Made by a program: the position numbers and the translations under genes. Positions 44,840 to 52,842 of a stretch of DNA of 64,000 nt are shown here, one piece after another (position 1 is the first letter of the stretch; the number at the start of each line of letters is the position of its first letter). The notes beneath the pieces are model-generated. The model did not search any database. It was not told where the DNA came from and saw only the letters and a program-made list of their open reading frames with translations. Origin of the DNA: an uncultured Clostridia bacterium. GTDB taxonomy: Bacteria > Bacillota > Clostridia > Oscillospirales > Ruminococcaceae. The DNA is taken from contig CANQKW010000003.1 of the NCBI GenBank assembly GCA_947624555.1, positions 62,001 to 126,000 of the forward strand, written 5' to 3'.

Positions 44840-47239
44840 TTATTTCAAATTCCAAATGTCGCGGGCATAGTCCTGTACCGCACGGTCAGCTGAAAATCTT
44901 CCCGAACCTGCAATATTGAACAGCGACTTCTTGTTCCACTCTTTGGCATTCTTGTAGACCTCGGAGGCATAAGCCTGTGTTCCTCTGTAGCTGTCGAAAT
45001 CGGCAAGAGCCATATAGAAGTCCTTATTTCTGATAGAGTCCGCAACTTCATTAAACGTAGCTCCGTTTATTCCGTTGTACATTCTGTCTATCACGTTTCT
45101 GATAACGGGATTGCCGTCGATATAAGACTGAGGATTGTAGCCCTTAAGCCGCAGTTCGTTCACTTCGGGAGTCCTCATACCGAAGATGAAGATATTATCA
45201 GTACCCACAGCCTCGTGTATTTCAACGTTTGCGCCGTCATAAGTGCCCAAAGTAAGCGCACCGTTAAGCATAAGTTTCATATTGCCCGTACCGGACGCCT
45301 CTGTTCCTGCAAGAGAGATCTGCTCGGATATTTCAGCGGCAGGCATAAGCATTTCGGAAAGTGTTACGCAGTAATCTTCCAGGAAAACGACCTGAAGTTT
45401 CTCACGGAGAGTGGGGTCATGCTTAAGCTCCTCGCCTATGCACCAGATCATCTTGATTATCTGCTTTGCGATATAATATCCGGGAGCTGCCTTTGCGGCG
45501 AAAATATAGGTCTTGGGCACGAACGGAGCGTTCGGGTTCTGCTTGAGGTAGTTGTAATCTGCGATAATATTCATAGCATTGAGCTGCTGACGCTTATACT
45601 CGTGCAGACGCTTTACCTGAACGTCAAAAATGCTGTCGACATTGAGCTTTGTGCCTGTTGTTTTCTCGACATACTGAGCAAAGCTTTCCTTATTTGCACG
45701 CTTTATCTTGCCCAATTTTTCGAGAACGGAGGCATCGTTTGCGAATACCTGGAACTTTATAAGCTCCGAGGCGTCCTTCTTAAAGCCCTCGCCGATACAC
45801 TCGGAGAGCAGGTCGGTAAGACCCTTGTTGCTCTGGAGCAGCCATCTTCTGTAAGCGATACCGTTTGTGACATTCTTGAACTGATACGGCTTGTCTAATG
45901 CCTGCAAACGGAAAACATCGTCCTTGATAATCTGGCTGTGGAGCTTTGAAACTCCGTTTACGCTGTGTGACGACGCAACGCAAAGATTTGCCATATGAAT
46001 TTTGCCGTCCTTCATAATGCACATCTTGCCTGCTTTATCGGCGTCGCCGCCTGTGCGGTTCATAATATCCTCGTAATAACGGCGGTTTATCTCACAGATT
46101 ATCTGGTAAATTCTAGGAAGAATAGTTTCAACAAGGCTCTGATCCCACTTTTCGAGAGCCTCTGCCATAACGGTATGATTGGTGTAAGCAAACGTGTTTG
46201 TAACGATATGCCACGCCTTTTCCCAGCTGTAGCCGCACTCGTCAAGCAATATTCTCATCAGTTCGGGGATAGCAAGCGTCGGGTGAGTATCGTTGATATG
46301 GATAGCAACCTTTTCGTGGAAATTGTCCATATTGCCGTAAACTCTCATATGACGCATAACTATATCGCCTATGGACGCAGCGCACATAAAGTACTGCTGG
46401 CGCAGGCGGAGAGCCTTGCCCTCTGCGTGATTGTCGTTCGGGTAAAGCACCTTTGATATAGAATGAGCGATATTGTTTGCGCCCAAAGCCTTAGTGTAAT
46501 CGCCCGTATTGAAAGCGTTCATATCGAAGGACATAGCCTCTGCACTCCACAGACGGAGCTTGGAAACGCCCTTGCTGTCGTATCCCGACACGTACATATC
46601 GTAAGGAACTGCATTTACGCTGTTGTAATTGATGTGCTGGAGCTGGTGATAATCGTTATCCCAACGCTCAACTATCTGACCGTCAAAGCGCACCTCTACA
46701 GCCTGGTCACGCACGGGAACGAGCCACGCACCGCCTCCGGGCAGCCAGTTATCGGGCAGCTCTGTCTGCCAGCCGTCAACAATTTTCTGCTTGAAAATGC
46801 CGTACTCGTAAAGGATAGAGTATCCTGTCGCAGGGAAATCGCAGGTAGCAAGTCCGTCCATATAGCAAGCTGCAAGACGTCCCAGACCGCCGTTTCCCAA
46901 ACCCGCATCAGGTTCTTCCTCGTAGACCTTGTCGATTTTAACGCCTATTTCGTCAAGAGCAGCCTCAACCTCGTCCTGAAGACCTAAATTGTACAGCGAA
47001 GTCTTAAGCGAACGTCCCATAAGAAATTCCATTGAAAGGTAATAGACCTGTTTCTTACCTTTTGAATTAAGGTCGTGCATAAAGTTATGACGCTTTTCCT
47101 TCATATAATTTACAACGATAGTGGAAAGCGCACGATAAATCTGAGTAATATTTGCGTCTTTCCTGTTGGTTCTGTAATCATATTCCAGAATTGTGGCGAG
47201 CTGTTTTAAAATCTCTTCCTTTGAAATCGGTGATTTCAT
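44840..47239 (-). CDS. glgP: Glycogen/starch (maltodextrin) phosphorylase
   Basis: Releases glucose-1-phosphate from alpha-1,4 glucans. The 799-aa protein has the PLP-binding lysine in EASGTGNMKLMLNGALT, and the N-terminal GLGNGGLGRLAACYMDG glycine loop typical of glycogen phosphorylases. Length is normal. Together with the two GH13 enzymes it makes an intracellular alpha-glucan breakdown set; the sugar transporters are not in the window. A promoter with a palindrome over its -35 box is 88 bp upstream. Confidence 0.95.
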   Translation of the reverse strand: MKSPISKEEILKQLATILEYDYRTNRKDANITQIYRALSTIVVNYMKEKRHNFMHDLNSKGKKQVYYLSMEFLMGRSLKTSLYNLGLQDEVEAALDEIGVKIDKVYEEEPDAGLGNGGLGRLAACYMDGLATCDFPATGYSILYEYGIFKQKIVDGWQTELPDNWLPGGGAWLVPVRDQAVEVRFDGQIVERWDNDYHQLQHINYNSVNAVPYDMYVSGYDSKGVSKLRLWSAEAMSFDMNAFNTGDYTKALGANNIAHSISKVLYPNDNHAEGKALRLRQQYFMCAASIGDIVMRHMRVYGNMDNFHEKVAIHINDTHPTLAIPELMRILLDECGYSWEKAWHIVTNTFAYTNHTVMAEALEKWDQSLVETILPRIYQIICEINRRYYEDIMNRTGGDADKAGKMCIMKDGKIHMANLCVASSHSVNGVSKLHSQIIKDDVFRLQALDKPYQFKNVTNGIAYRRWLLQSNKGLTDLLSECIGEGFKKDASELIKFQVFANDASVLEKLGKIKRANKESFAQYVEKTTGTKLNVDSIFDVQVKRLHEYKRQQLNAMNIIADYNYLKQNPNAPFVPKTYIFAAKAAPGYYIAKQIIKMIWCIGEELKHDPTLREKLQVVFLEDYCVTLSEMLMPAAEISEQISLAGTEASGTGNMKLMLNGALTLGTYDGANVEIHEAVGTDNIFIFGMRTPEVNELRLKGYNPQSYIDGNPVIRNVIDRMYNGINGATFNEVADSIRNKDFYMALADFDSYRGTQAYASEVYKNAKEWNKKSLFNIAGSGRFSADRAVQDYARDIWNLK

Positions 47240-47275
47240 ATAATAAATACCCCTCTCTTATTCGACCGTAAAATG

Positions 47276-47316
47276 AACTCTGCCGAAAGTCGGATAATTC
47301 GTTACTGTACAGAGTT
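47276..47316 (-). promoter_or_regulatory. Hairpin in the glgP leader
   Basis: AACTCTG and CAGAGTT (47276-47282 and 47310-47316) can pair in the transcript, with an inner CCGACTTTCGG stem. It is between the promoter and the glgP start and may affect mRNA stability or translation. Confidence 0.5.
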
Positions 47317-47326
47317 TATCTATTTT

Positions 47327-47355
47327 ATTATACACTTTTTTGAAACAAATTTCAA
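47327..47355 (-). promoter_or_regulatory. Sigma-A promoter of glgP with palindrome over the -35 box
   Basis: On the minus strand TTGAAA, 17-bp spacer, perfect TATAAT. The -35 is part of TTGAAA-TTTG-TTTCAA (47340-47355), a possible site for a regulator. Confidence 0.88.
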
Positions 47356-47415
47356 GAGATTTACAAAATAATTTCAAATTACAACAAATTTAACACACTA
47401 AATTAAACGTTTTGC

Positions 47416-47455
47416 ACAAAAATCACCGCACAGGGAAAATAAATCCTGCACGGTG
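47416..47455 (-). terminator. Terminator after the small DUF6472-like gene
   Basis: On the minus strand CACCG...CAGG pairs with CCTG...CGGTG, followed by ATTTTTG. Confidence 0.75.
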
Positions 47456-47478
47456 TGAGAAAAAACGTTTTTCTGCGG

Positions 47479-47649
47479 TTACTGTTTTCGTGCAATTTTA
47501 TACTCGTCGTCAGGCTCGTAGAAAGAGCAATCGTAGTTTGTGCCCTGCAAAAACCTGTACATTTCGTCCTCGTCAAGATTTACAAGGCAGGTGTAGCAGC
47601 CGCACTCATCGTCATATACGTAATTTACACATTCTTCGCAGTTTGACAT
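47479..47649 (-). CDS. DUF6472-like small cysteine-rich protein
   Basis: A 56-aa protein, not recognised beyond the likely DUF6472 family. It has CEEC at residues 4-7 and further cysteines in ECGCYTC and CSFYE, and the segment NLDEDEMYRFLQG. It may bind a metal. The track starts at 47697; the ATG at 47649 gives MSNCEECVNY and has an AGGAG site. It lies 14 bp after the glycosyltransferase gene and is probably in its operon. Confidence 0.6.
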   Translation of the reverse strand: MSNCEECVNYVYDDECGCYTCLVNLDEDEMYRFLQGTNYDCSFYEPDDEYKIARKQ

Positions 47650-47663
47650 ATTTTGCTCCTGTC

Positions 47664-48689
47664 TTATTTGAGAATTGAAGAGTAGAAATCGTCCCACATT
47701 TTAAGGACGTGCTTTTTCTCGTAAAACTCGTTTCCCCGTTTAGCGTTAAGGCAGCCTTTTTTGTAGTATTCCTTATCGTCACGGAGCTTTTCAATCTCTT
47801 TTACAAAGCCGTCTGCGCCGTCCTCACGGTAATAAAAATCAAAGAGAATGTTGTTGTAAATGGGCAAATCTCTTAAAAGAATGGGGATATTTACGCACAT
47901 CGCCTCAAGGATAGTCATAGGAAACAGCTCCTCAAAGGACGGCAAAAACATAACATCGGCTGCGTTGTAGACCTTGTTCATATTCTCACGGTCAACTATT
48001 CCCAGAAATTTTATATTCTTCGGGTGATTTTTCAGAAGCTTTTGTATCTCGTCATAGCCGTCGGTTATTCTTCCGAAACTGAAACCGCCTGCCCACACAA
48101 ACTGCACGTCGGGCAAACGCTCTGCGCACTCTGCGAAATCAAAAATTCCCTTTCTTGTCTGGAGCTGACCGGCGCACATTACAGTGAATTTATCCTCGGG
48201 AATATTCAGCTTTTTTCTGATATACGCTTTCTTTTCGGGAGAAACGGGATGGAATTTGTCCGTATCGACATAATTCGGTATGTAAGTGACCTTTTCACGG
48301 GGAATGCCGTACTCTTCAAGAGCGTCAATAAAGTAGGGATTTACCACGACAAGGTGCTCCATAGAGCTGTAAAACTTAATCATATACTTGTAGAAAACCG
48401 CTCTTGCGGGTTTGGGGAGATTTAGGCTGTCGTCAACTGTGGAAGGCAGCATATGCACGTAGCACACGGATGTTCCGTTTTTGCAGCGGCGCTTTCTGTT
48501 GATGTAAAATGAGGGATTTATCGTATGATAATGCGTGATGTCCGCCGTCATTTTTGCGTTCTCAAAGACATCAAACTTGTCGGAAAGACCCTCTTTTACC
48601 AGACGAACCTGTTCCATATAAGCCGAACCTACGCCCTGACCCTTTACGCTGGTAGCCTGTGAAATCATATTGATAGTTTTTTTCTCCAT
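47664..48689 (-). CDS. Family GT4 glycosyltransferase
   Basis: A 341-aa glycosyltransferase of the GT-B fold. The C-terminal nucleotide-sugar-binding half has CAGQLQTRKGIFDF, WAGGFSFG, and the EX7E-type motif in FEELFPMTILEAMCV. The N-terminal half has GVGSAYMEQVRLVKEG. It lacks membrane helices. Relatives make glycolipids or polysaccharide repeat units; the exact substrate is unknown. The small cysteine-rich gene follows 14 bp downstream. Confidence 0.82.
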   Translation of the reverse strand: MEKKTINMISQATSVKGQGVGSAYMEQVRLVKEGLSDKFDVFENAKMTADITHYHTINPSFYINRKRRCKNGTSVCYVHMLPSTVDDSLNLPKPARAVFYKYMIKFYSSMEHLVVVNPYFIDALEEYGIPREKVTYIPNYVDTDKFHPVSPEKKAYIRKKLNIPEDKFTVMCAGQLQTRKGIFDFAECAERLPDVQFVWAGGFSFGRITDGYDEIQKLLKNHPKNIKFLGIVDRENMNKVYNAADVMFLPSFEELFPMTILEAMCVNIPILLRDLPIYNNILFDFYYREDGADGFVKEIEKLRDDKEYYKKGCLNAKRGNEFYEKKHVLKMWDDFYSSILK

Positions 48690-48830
48690 AAAGCTCTCCT
48701 TAATCCGAACTGTATATCCCGTGAGTATATTTTACATCAGCAAAAACTGCATTTTACTGCAAAGATTGCTAAAAATCATCGATAACACACAAATAACAAA
48801 CGGCGCCTCAAAAATCAACTGACGGCAAGC

Positions 48831-49820
48831 CTATTTGTCCTCTAAGTCTTTAAGCGCCTTTATCTCGTCGCGGTTGAGCTTTATTTGTGCGTCTTTAAGC
48901 ACCTTTACCTCCGCTTTATTCACGGTAAACGGTACATCGGGCTTTTTATCCAGTTTTATTGTAAGCGTTCCCGTGAGCAGATTTACGTCCGTAACAACGC
49001 CCCGTCCTTCGGCTGTTTCCACGGTAGCGCCTATTTTGGGCGTTGTTTTCAGGAAGTCCTCATAGCAGCTCTGCTCATATTTCAGGCAGCACATAAGTCT
49101 TCCGCACGTACCCGAAATCTTAGTGGGATTGAGCGAAAGCGACTGCTCCTTTGCCATTTTTATGGACACGGGCTGAAACTCTCCCAAAAAGCTCGAACAG
49201 CAGAAAGGTCTGCCGCAGATGCCCAAACCGCCCAAAAGCTTTGCCTCATCTCTTACGCCTATCTGCCGAAGTTCTATCCTCGTGCGGTAAATAGAGGCGA
49301 GGTCTTTTACCAGATCACGGAAATCGACTCTTCCCTCTGACGTGAAATAAAACAATATTTTTGTCCCGTCAAAGGTGCAGTCCACGTCTATGGGTTTCAT
49401 ATCGAGCTTGTGGCGGTGTATTCTCTCAGAAAAGGTCTTCATAATCTCCTTTTCTTTTTCACGGTTGCTTTCAAGCTGTTTTTTATCCGCATCCGTCGCT
49501 TTTCTGACGACCCTTTTCAGCGGAGCGGAAAGCGTTTTCTGCGGAATTTTCCTGTTGGGGAGGATTATCTCGCCGCATTCAATTCCCCGAACGGTTTCCA
49601 CGACAGCAAGGTCGCCGTGAGAAAACACAATTTCTCCGGGAGAAAAGTAATACACCTTTCCCACGTCTTTAAAGCGCACCCCGATAATTTCGATTTCCGC
49701 CGTGTCCGCATCCTGATTTTCGGGAATATCGGCTCTTTTGCTTTTTATTTCTTCGGAGATGTTTTCTTTCCCTTTTTTCGGGGCGATTTTCTCCGTATAG
49801 TAATCCAGACCGTTATCCAT
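48831..49820 (-). CDS. ricT: RicT/YaaT (PSP1-domain) regulatory iron-sulfur protein
   Basis: In B. subtilis RicT, with RicA and RicF, forms an Fe-S complex that helps RNase Y process mRNA and affects sporulation and biofilm. The 329-aa protein has the PSP1 domain with LGICGRPFCCSSFLGEF and GTCGRLMCCLKYEQS, the cluster-binding cysteines. The track start is a TTG at 49844; the ATG at 49820 overlaps the holB end by 8 bp and has an AGAGGG site. It is the last gene of the darA-holB-ricT operon. Confidence 0.93.
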   Translation of the reverse strand: MDNGLDYYTEKIAPKKGKENISEEIKSKRADIPENQDADTAEIEIIGVRFKDVGKVYYFSPGEIVFSHGDLAVVETVRGIECGEIILPNRKIPQKTLSAPLKRVVRKATDADKKQLESNREKEKEIMKTFSERIHRHKLDMKPIDVDCTFDGTKILFYFTSEGRVDFRDLVKDLASIYRTRIELRQIGVRDEAKLLGGLGICGRPFCCSSFLGEFQPVSIKMAKEQSLSLNPTKISGTCGRLMCCLKYEQSCYEDFLKTTPKIGATVETAEGRGVVTDVNLLTGTLTIKLDKKPDVPFTVNKAEVKVLKDAQIKLNRDEIKALKDLEDK

Positions 49821-50784
49821 TATTTCCCTCTTTTCCTTCCGCAAAAGCGGCAGTAAAATAAGCCGCCGTCAATGCGGGATTAAGGTTGTATATTTCGTTC
49901 GCATTTATCTCAAAAGCTCTGTCGAGCAGAAAAATAAGCTCATCTTCGGTGTAATTTTCTGCGGCGGCAAGAGATGTCCGTTTATCGGCAAAATCCGCAC
50001 AAGCGCCCTCTTTTACGGCAAGAGCGTCACGGAAGATCCTTGTAAAATATCCCATTACTGCCGAAAGCTCTGCTCTGTCCTTTGTTTCCGAAAGAGCTGC
50101 CGCCGTGCCAAAGCCGTCCTTTACCGATGCAGCGGCAGCGGCTTTTTTCGCTGTATTGAGCAGTCTTGTTTCAATGCTGTCATCCGAAAGAGCAGACTTA
50201 CATTCTCCGATATTGCCCGAAAATGTTTCTGCAAGCTCTCTTGCACGGCTTTCGTCCGTACCGTCCTCAACAAGGCATCGCACACAGCTTTCAATATCCG
50301 TTTCGGGCACTTCGTAAAGCGTCACTCTCGACATAACCGTTATCGGCACGAGATTTACATTCTCGCAGGTAAAAATAAACCGTAGATGAGCAGGCGGCTC
50401 TTCGATGAGCTTTAGCAGGGCATTCTGATGCTGTGTGAGCATACTGTCGCAGTCCTCGAAAACGTAAATTTTGACATCGCCGTTGTTGGGCTTGATGACC
50501 GTGCCTTTTAACAGCTCACGGAGAGTTTTCATCTCGTATTTTCCGCCCAGCGTTTCCTTTACAAAAATAACGTCGGGGTGAGCGTTCATATCAATATTGC
50601 GACAGGTCGGGCACTCTCCGCAGGCGTTGTTTTCACACAGAAACAGTTTTGCCGTATAGCGGGCGAGGGTCTTTCGTCCCGAACCTTTTCTCCCCGAAAA
50701 CATAATTGCGTGGGAGAGCCGATTTTTTTCGGCTGTGAGGTCGAGTATTTCTTTAAGCTCGTCCTTTCCGTAAAGCCTTGTCAT
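49813..50784 (-). CDS. holB: DNA polymerase III delta' subunit
   Basis: Part of the clamp loader of the replicase. The 323-aa AAA+ protein has GRKGSGRKTLA (the P-loop-like segment), zinc cysteines in NACGECPTCRN, the EDCDSMLTQHQNALLKLIEEPP motif (Walker B and SRC region) and the arginine-finger region. The track start is a TTG at 50799; the ATG at 50784 follows the darA stop codon (TGATATG) with an AAAAGG site. Confidence 0.94.
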   Translation of the reverse strand: MTRLYGKDELKEILDLTAEKNRLSHAIMFSGRKGSGRKTLARYTAKLFLCENNACGECPTCRNIDMNAHPDVIFVKETLGGKYEMKTLRELLKGTVIKPNNGDVKIYVFEDCDSMLTQHQNALLKLIEEPPAHLRFIFTCENVNLVPITVMSRVTLYEVPETDIESCVRCLVEDGTDESRARELAETFSGNIGECKSALSDDSIETRLLNTAKKAAAAASVKDGFGTAAALSETKDRAELSAVMGYFTRIFRDALAVKEGACADFADKRTSLAAAENYTEDELIFLLDRAFEINANEIYNLNPALTAAYFTAAFAEGKEGNNG

Positions 50785-50785
50785 A

Positions 50786-51109
50786 TCAGACCTTTTCAAA
50801 CCTCTCTATATCGGTCACAAAGACAGTTGCTCCGCCTACGGTCACCTCTACGGGGATACCTGTAAAGCTGTTGGTTGCATATGCCGAAGAATTTGGCACG
50901 AATTGCTGTCTTTTATGGGAATGTTCTTTGATTATCTCTATTACGCTGTCGACCTTATCGTCCTCTGCACAAACGATAAATGTGGTATTTCCCGACATAA
51001 GAAAACCGCCTGTTGTAGAGAGCTTTGTTGCCTGAAAGCCGTTTCTTGTCAATGACTGGCGCACGGCGTGGCTGTCGTCGTTATTTACAATAGCAAAAAT
51101 CAGTTTCAT
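50786..51109 (-). CDS. darA: Cyclic-di-AMP receptor DarA (PII-like)
   Basis: A PII-like trimer that binds cyclic-di-AMP; its output partner is unknown. The 107-aa protein starts MKLIFAIVNNDDSHAVRQ and has ATKLSTTGGFLMSGNTTF and ending TVFVTDIERFEKV, all characteristic. It is the first gene of the operon with holB and ricT. In Bacilli tmk often precedes darA, but here darA has its own promoter and tmk is absent. Confidence 0.94.
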   Translation of the reverse strand: MKLIFAIVNNDDSHAVRQSLTRNGFQATKLSTTGGFLMSGNTTFIVCAEDDKVDSVIEIIKEHSHKRQQFVPNSSAYATNSFTGIPVEVTVGGATVFVTDIERFEKV

Positions 51110-51162
51110 AAGCTGTTCCTTTCGGTTTAGGAAAATTTCGATTACACATTGCTGCTGAATAT

Positions 51163-51191
51163 ATTATACAACATTTCGCCGGAAATTGCAA
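51163..51191 (-). promoter_or_regulatory. Sigma-A promoter of darA-holB-ricT
   Basis: On the minus strand TTGCAA, 17-bp spacer, perfect TATAAT; about 50 nt before the darA start. Confidence 0.88.
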
Positions 51192-51224
51192 CAGGAAAAT
51201 ACCAACTTGAATTTTTTTTGAAAG

Positions 51225-51262
51225 AAAATAAAACCCCTGCCCGACTAATGCCGAACAGGGAT
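51225..51262 (-). terminator. Terminator after the ferredoxin gene
   Basis: On the minus strand CCCTG-T-TCGGC-ATTA-GTCGGGCAGGGG ends in TTTTATTTT. Confidence 0.85.
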
Positions 51263-51286
51263 TTATTTCTATGTAGTCTTGATGAA

Positions 51287-51457
51287 TTATGCCTGCTTAG
51301 GTGCTCCAACAGGGCAAGTTCCTTCGCAAGCGCCGCAGTCAACGCAAGCGTCCGCATCAATAACATACTTGCCGTCACCCTCAGAAATAGCTCCTACGGG
51401 GCAGCCGTCAGCGCAAGCGCCGCAAGCGATGCAATCATCAGAAATCTGATATGCCAT
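51287..51457 (-). CDS. 2[4Fe-4S] ferredoxin, clostridial type
   Basis: A 56-aa electron carrier with two cluster motifs, CIACGACADGCP and CVDCGACEGTCP, each with the C-x2-C-x2-C-x3-C-P pattern. It carries low-potential electrons in fermentation, for example to pyruvate:ferredoxin oxidoreductase and hydrogenase. The track extends to 51544, but the ATG at 51457 has a perfect TAGGAGGTAT site and gives the normal start MAYQISDDC. It is monocistronic, with its own promoter and terminator. Confidence 0.96.
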   Translation of the reverse strand: MAYQISDDCIACGACADGCPVGAISEGDGKYVIDADACVDCGACEGTCPVGAPKQA

Positions 51458-51504
51458 AACAAAATACCTCCTAAAACAAATATTGTGCACAATTACACAT
51501 ACAC

Positions 51505-51532
51505 ATTTTAACATATTTTCAGAAAAAATCAA
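51505..51532 (-). promoter_or_regulatory. Sigma-A promoter of the ferredoxin gene
   Basis: On the minus strand TTGATT, 16-bp spacer, TAAAAT preceded by TGT (extended -10). Confidence 0.82.
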
Positions 51533-51576
51533 GTGTCTGTTCATAGAATTTTAGGCTTAAAATTTGTGCACTATGT

Positions 51577-52797
51577 CTATTTTTTATACTTCATGTCGGG
51601 GATATAGTAATACCCCTCTCTGTTGAGAGCGATCACGCCTGCGCACTCCAGATCCATAAGCGTCACAAATACTGCGTCTGCGGGCAGACCTGTGGCATTC
51701 ATTACCATTTCATTGGAACGGGGTCGGTCTAAAAGCGAACGTATCACAAGCTGTTTTGTTTCGTCATATTTTCCGAGGAGCTCTTCGGTCATAACGGGCA
51801 GCTTTTTTTCTGCCGCAGGAGGGGCATTTTCGACGGTTTTCGGCGTCGGGTCAACATTCTGTGCAGCATTTGAGGCAATTTTTCCCTGATAATCCGTCTT
51901 TTTTACGGGAGAATTTTTCAGGGCAACGCCCAGTTCCTCCGCAATATCCGTGCTGTCAAAAGCCACAGACGCACCTGCTCTTGCGAGCATTATATTTCCC
52001 TCAAATCCGCTTGTATCCAGTCCGTTTGGCAGGGCGCAGAAAACCTTTCTTGCAAGTTTTTTTGCATATTCCGCAGTAATAAGACTGCCGCTTTTTTCGC
52101 CTGCCTCAGCTACAAGCGTCGCGCTGCCTATTCCTGCAAGAATAGCGTCACGCCGCTTGAAATAGCTCAATGACGCTTTTGTATCGGGAAAAAGCTCGCT
52201 GATTACAGCGCCGCCGTTGTCGATTATATTCTTTTTCAGCGGCTCGCTGCCTGACGGGTGAGTTTCAAGCACGCCGCAGCCGGGAAATGCGATACTTCTT
52301 CCGCCTGCAAAAACAGCGGCATTGTGAAACGCCTCGTCTGCTCCCTCGGAGGTACTGCTTGCGATTATTACGCCCGACTCTGCAAGCGGTTTCGCAATAA
52401 GATTTATGATCGCAGTACCGTACTCCGAAATATTTCGTGTGCCTACTCCCGTTAAAATCGGCATATCGTTAAGACCTTTTGCGTTTCCCAGAGCGAAAAG
52501 CACAGGCGGAGGATTTTCAATCTGCTTTAGCAATTTCGGATAGTCCTCGCTGTCATAAGAAATTATTGTAATGCCGCTTTTGCTGCAAAAATTCTTATAT
52601 TCCCGAACAGTTCCTATCCTTATTGCATTTGCACGGCTTTTTTCGTTTTTATCAAACGCAAAGTTCCCTCCGTCACGAATGATTTTTCCTGCCCTTGCTG
52701 CGTCATAATTGCAGCTTTTGAGTATTAAGCCCAGCTTTGCGTTATTCGGTTTCATTACTAAGGTAAGCCAGAGCCAGATATCTAAGTTATCCGACAT
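51577..52797 (-). CDS. dprA: DNA-processing protein DprA/Smf, divergent
   Basis: DprA protects incoming single-stranded DNA and loads RecA in natural transformation. The 406-aa protein has an N-terminal extension, the Rossmann domain, and a C-terminal winged helix (about 340-400). Conserved parts are VGTRNISEYG and EKSGSLITAEYA. Several signature positions are changed: the usual GLA-x-GID motif reads STSEGADE, and the usual FP-x-RNR motif reads YFKRRDA. Whether DNA and RecA binding remain is unclear. It is 45 bp downstream of a GH13 gene and may be co-transcribed with it. Confidence 0.85.
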   Translation of the reverse strand: MSDNLDIWLWLTLVMKPNNAKLGLILKSCNYDAARAGKIIRDGGNFAFDKNEKSRANAIRIGTVREYKNFCSKSGITIISYDSEDYPKLLKQIENPPPVLFALGNAKGLNDMPILTGVGTRNISEYGTAIINLIAKPLAESGVIIASSTSEGADEAFHNAAVFAGGRSIAFPGCGVLETHPSGSEPLKKNIIDNGGAVISELFPDTKASLSYFKRRDAILAGIGSATLVAEAGEKSGSLITAEYAKKLARKVFCALPNGLDTSGFEGNIMLARAGASVAFDSTDIAEELGVALKNSPVKKTDYQGKIASNAAQNVDPTPKTVENAPPAAEKKLPVMTEELLGKYDETKQLVIRSLLDRPRSNEMVMNATGLPADAVFVTLMDLECAGVIALNREGYYYIPDMKYKK

Positions 52798-52842
52798 AAT
52801 TTCTCCTCCCGGATGAAAAAATTCGTCCCGAAAAAGTCTTAA

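Noticed and set aside
46463-46987. Plus-strand ORFs inside glgP, for example the 174-aa one
   Set aside because: They are antisense to the conserved phosphorylase.
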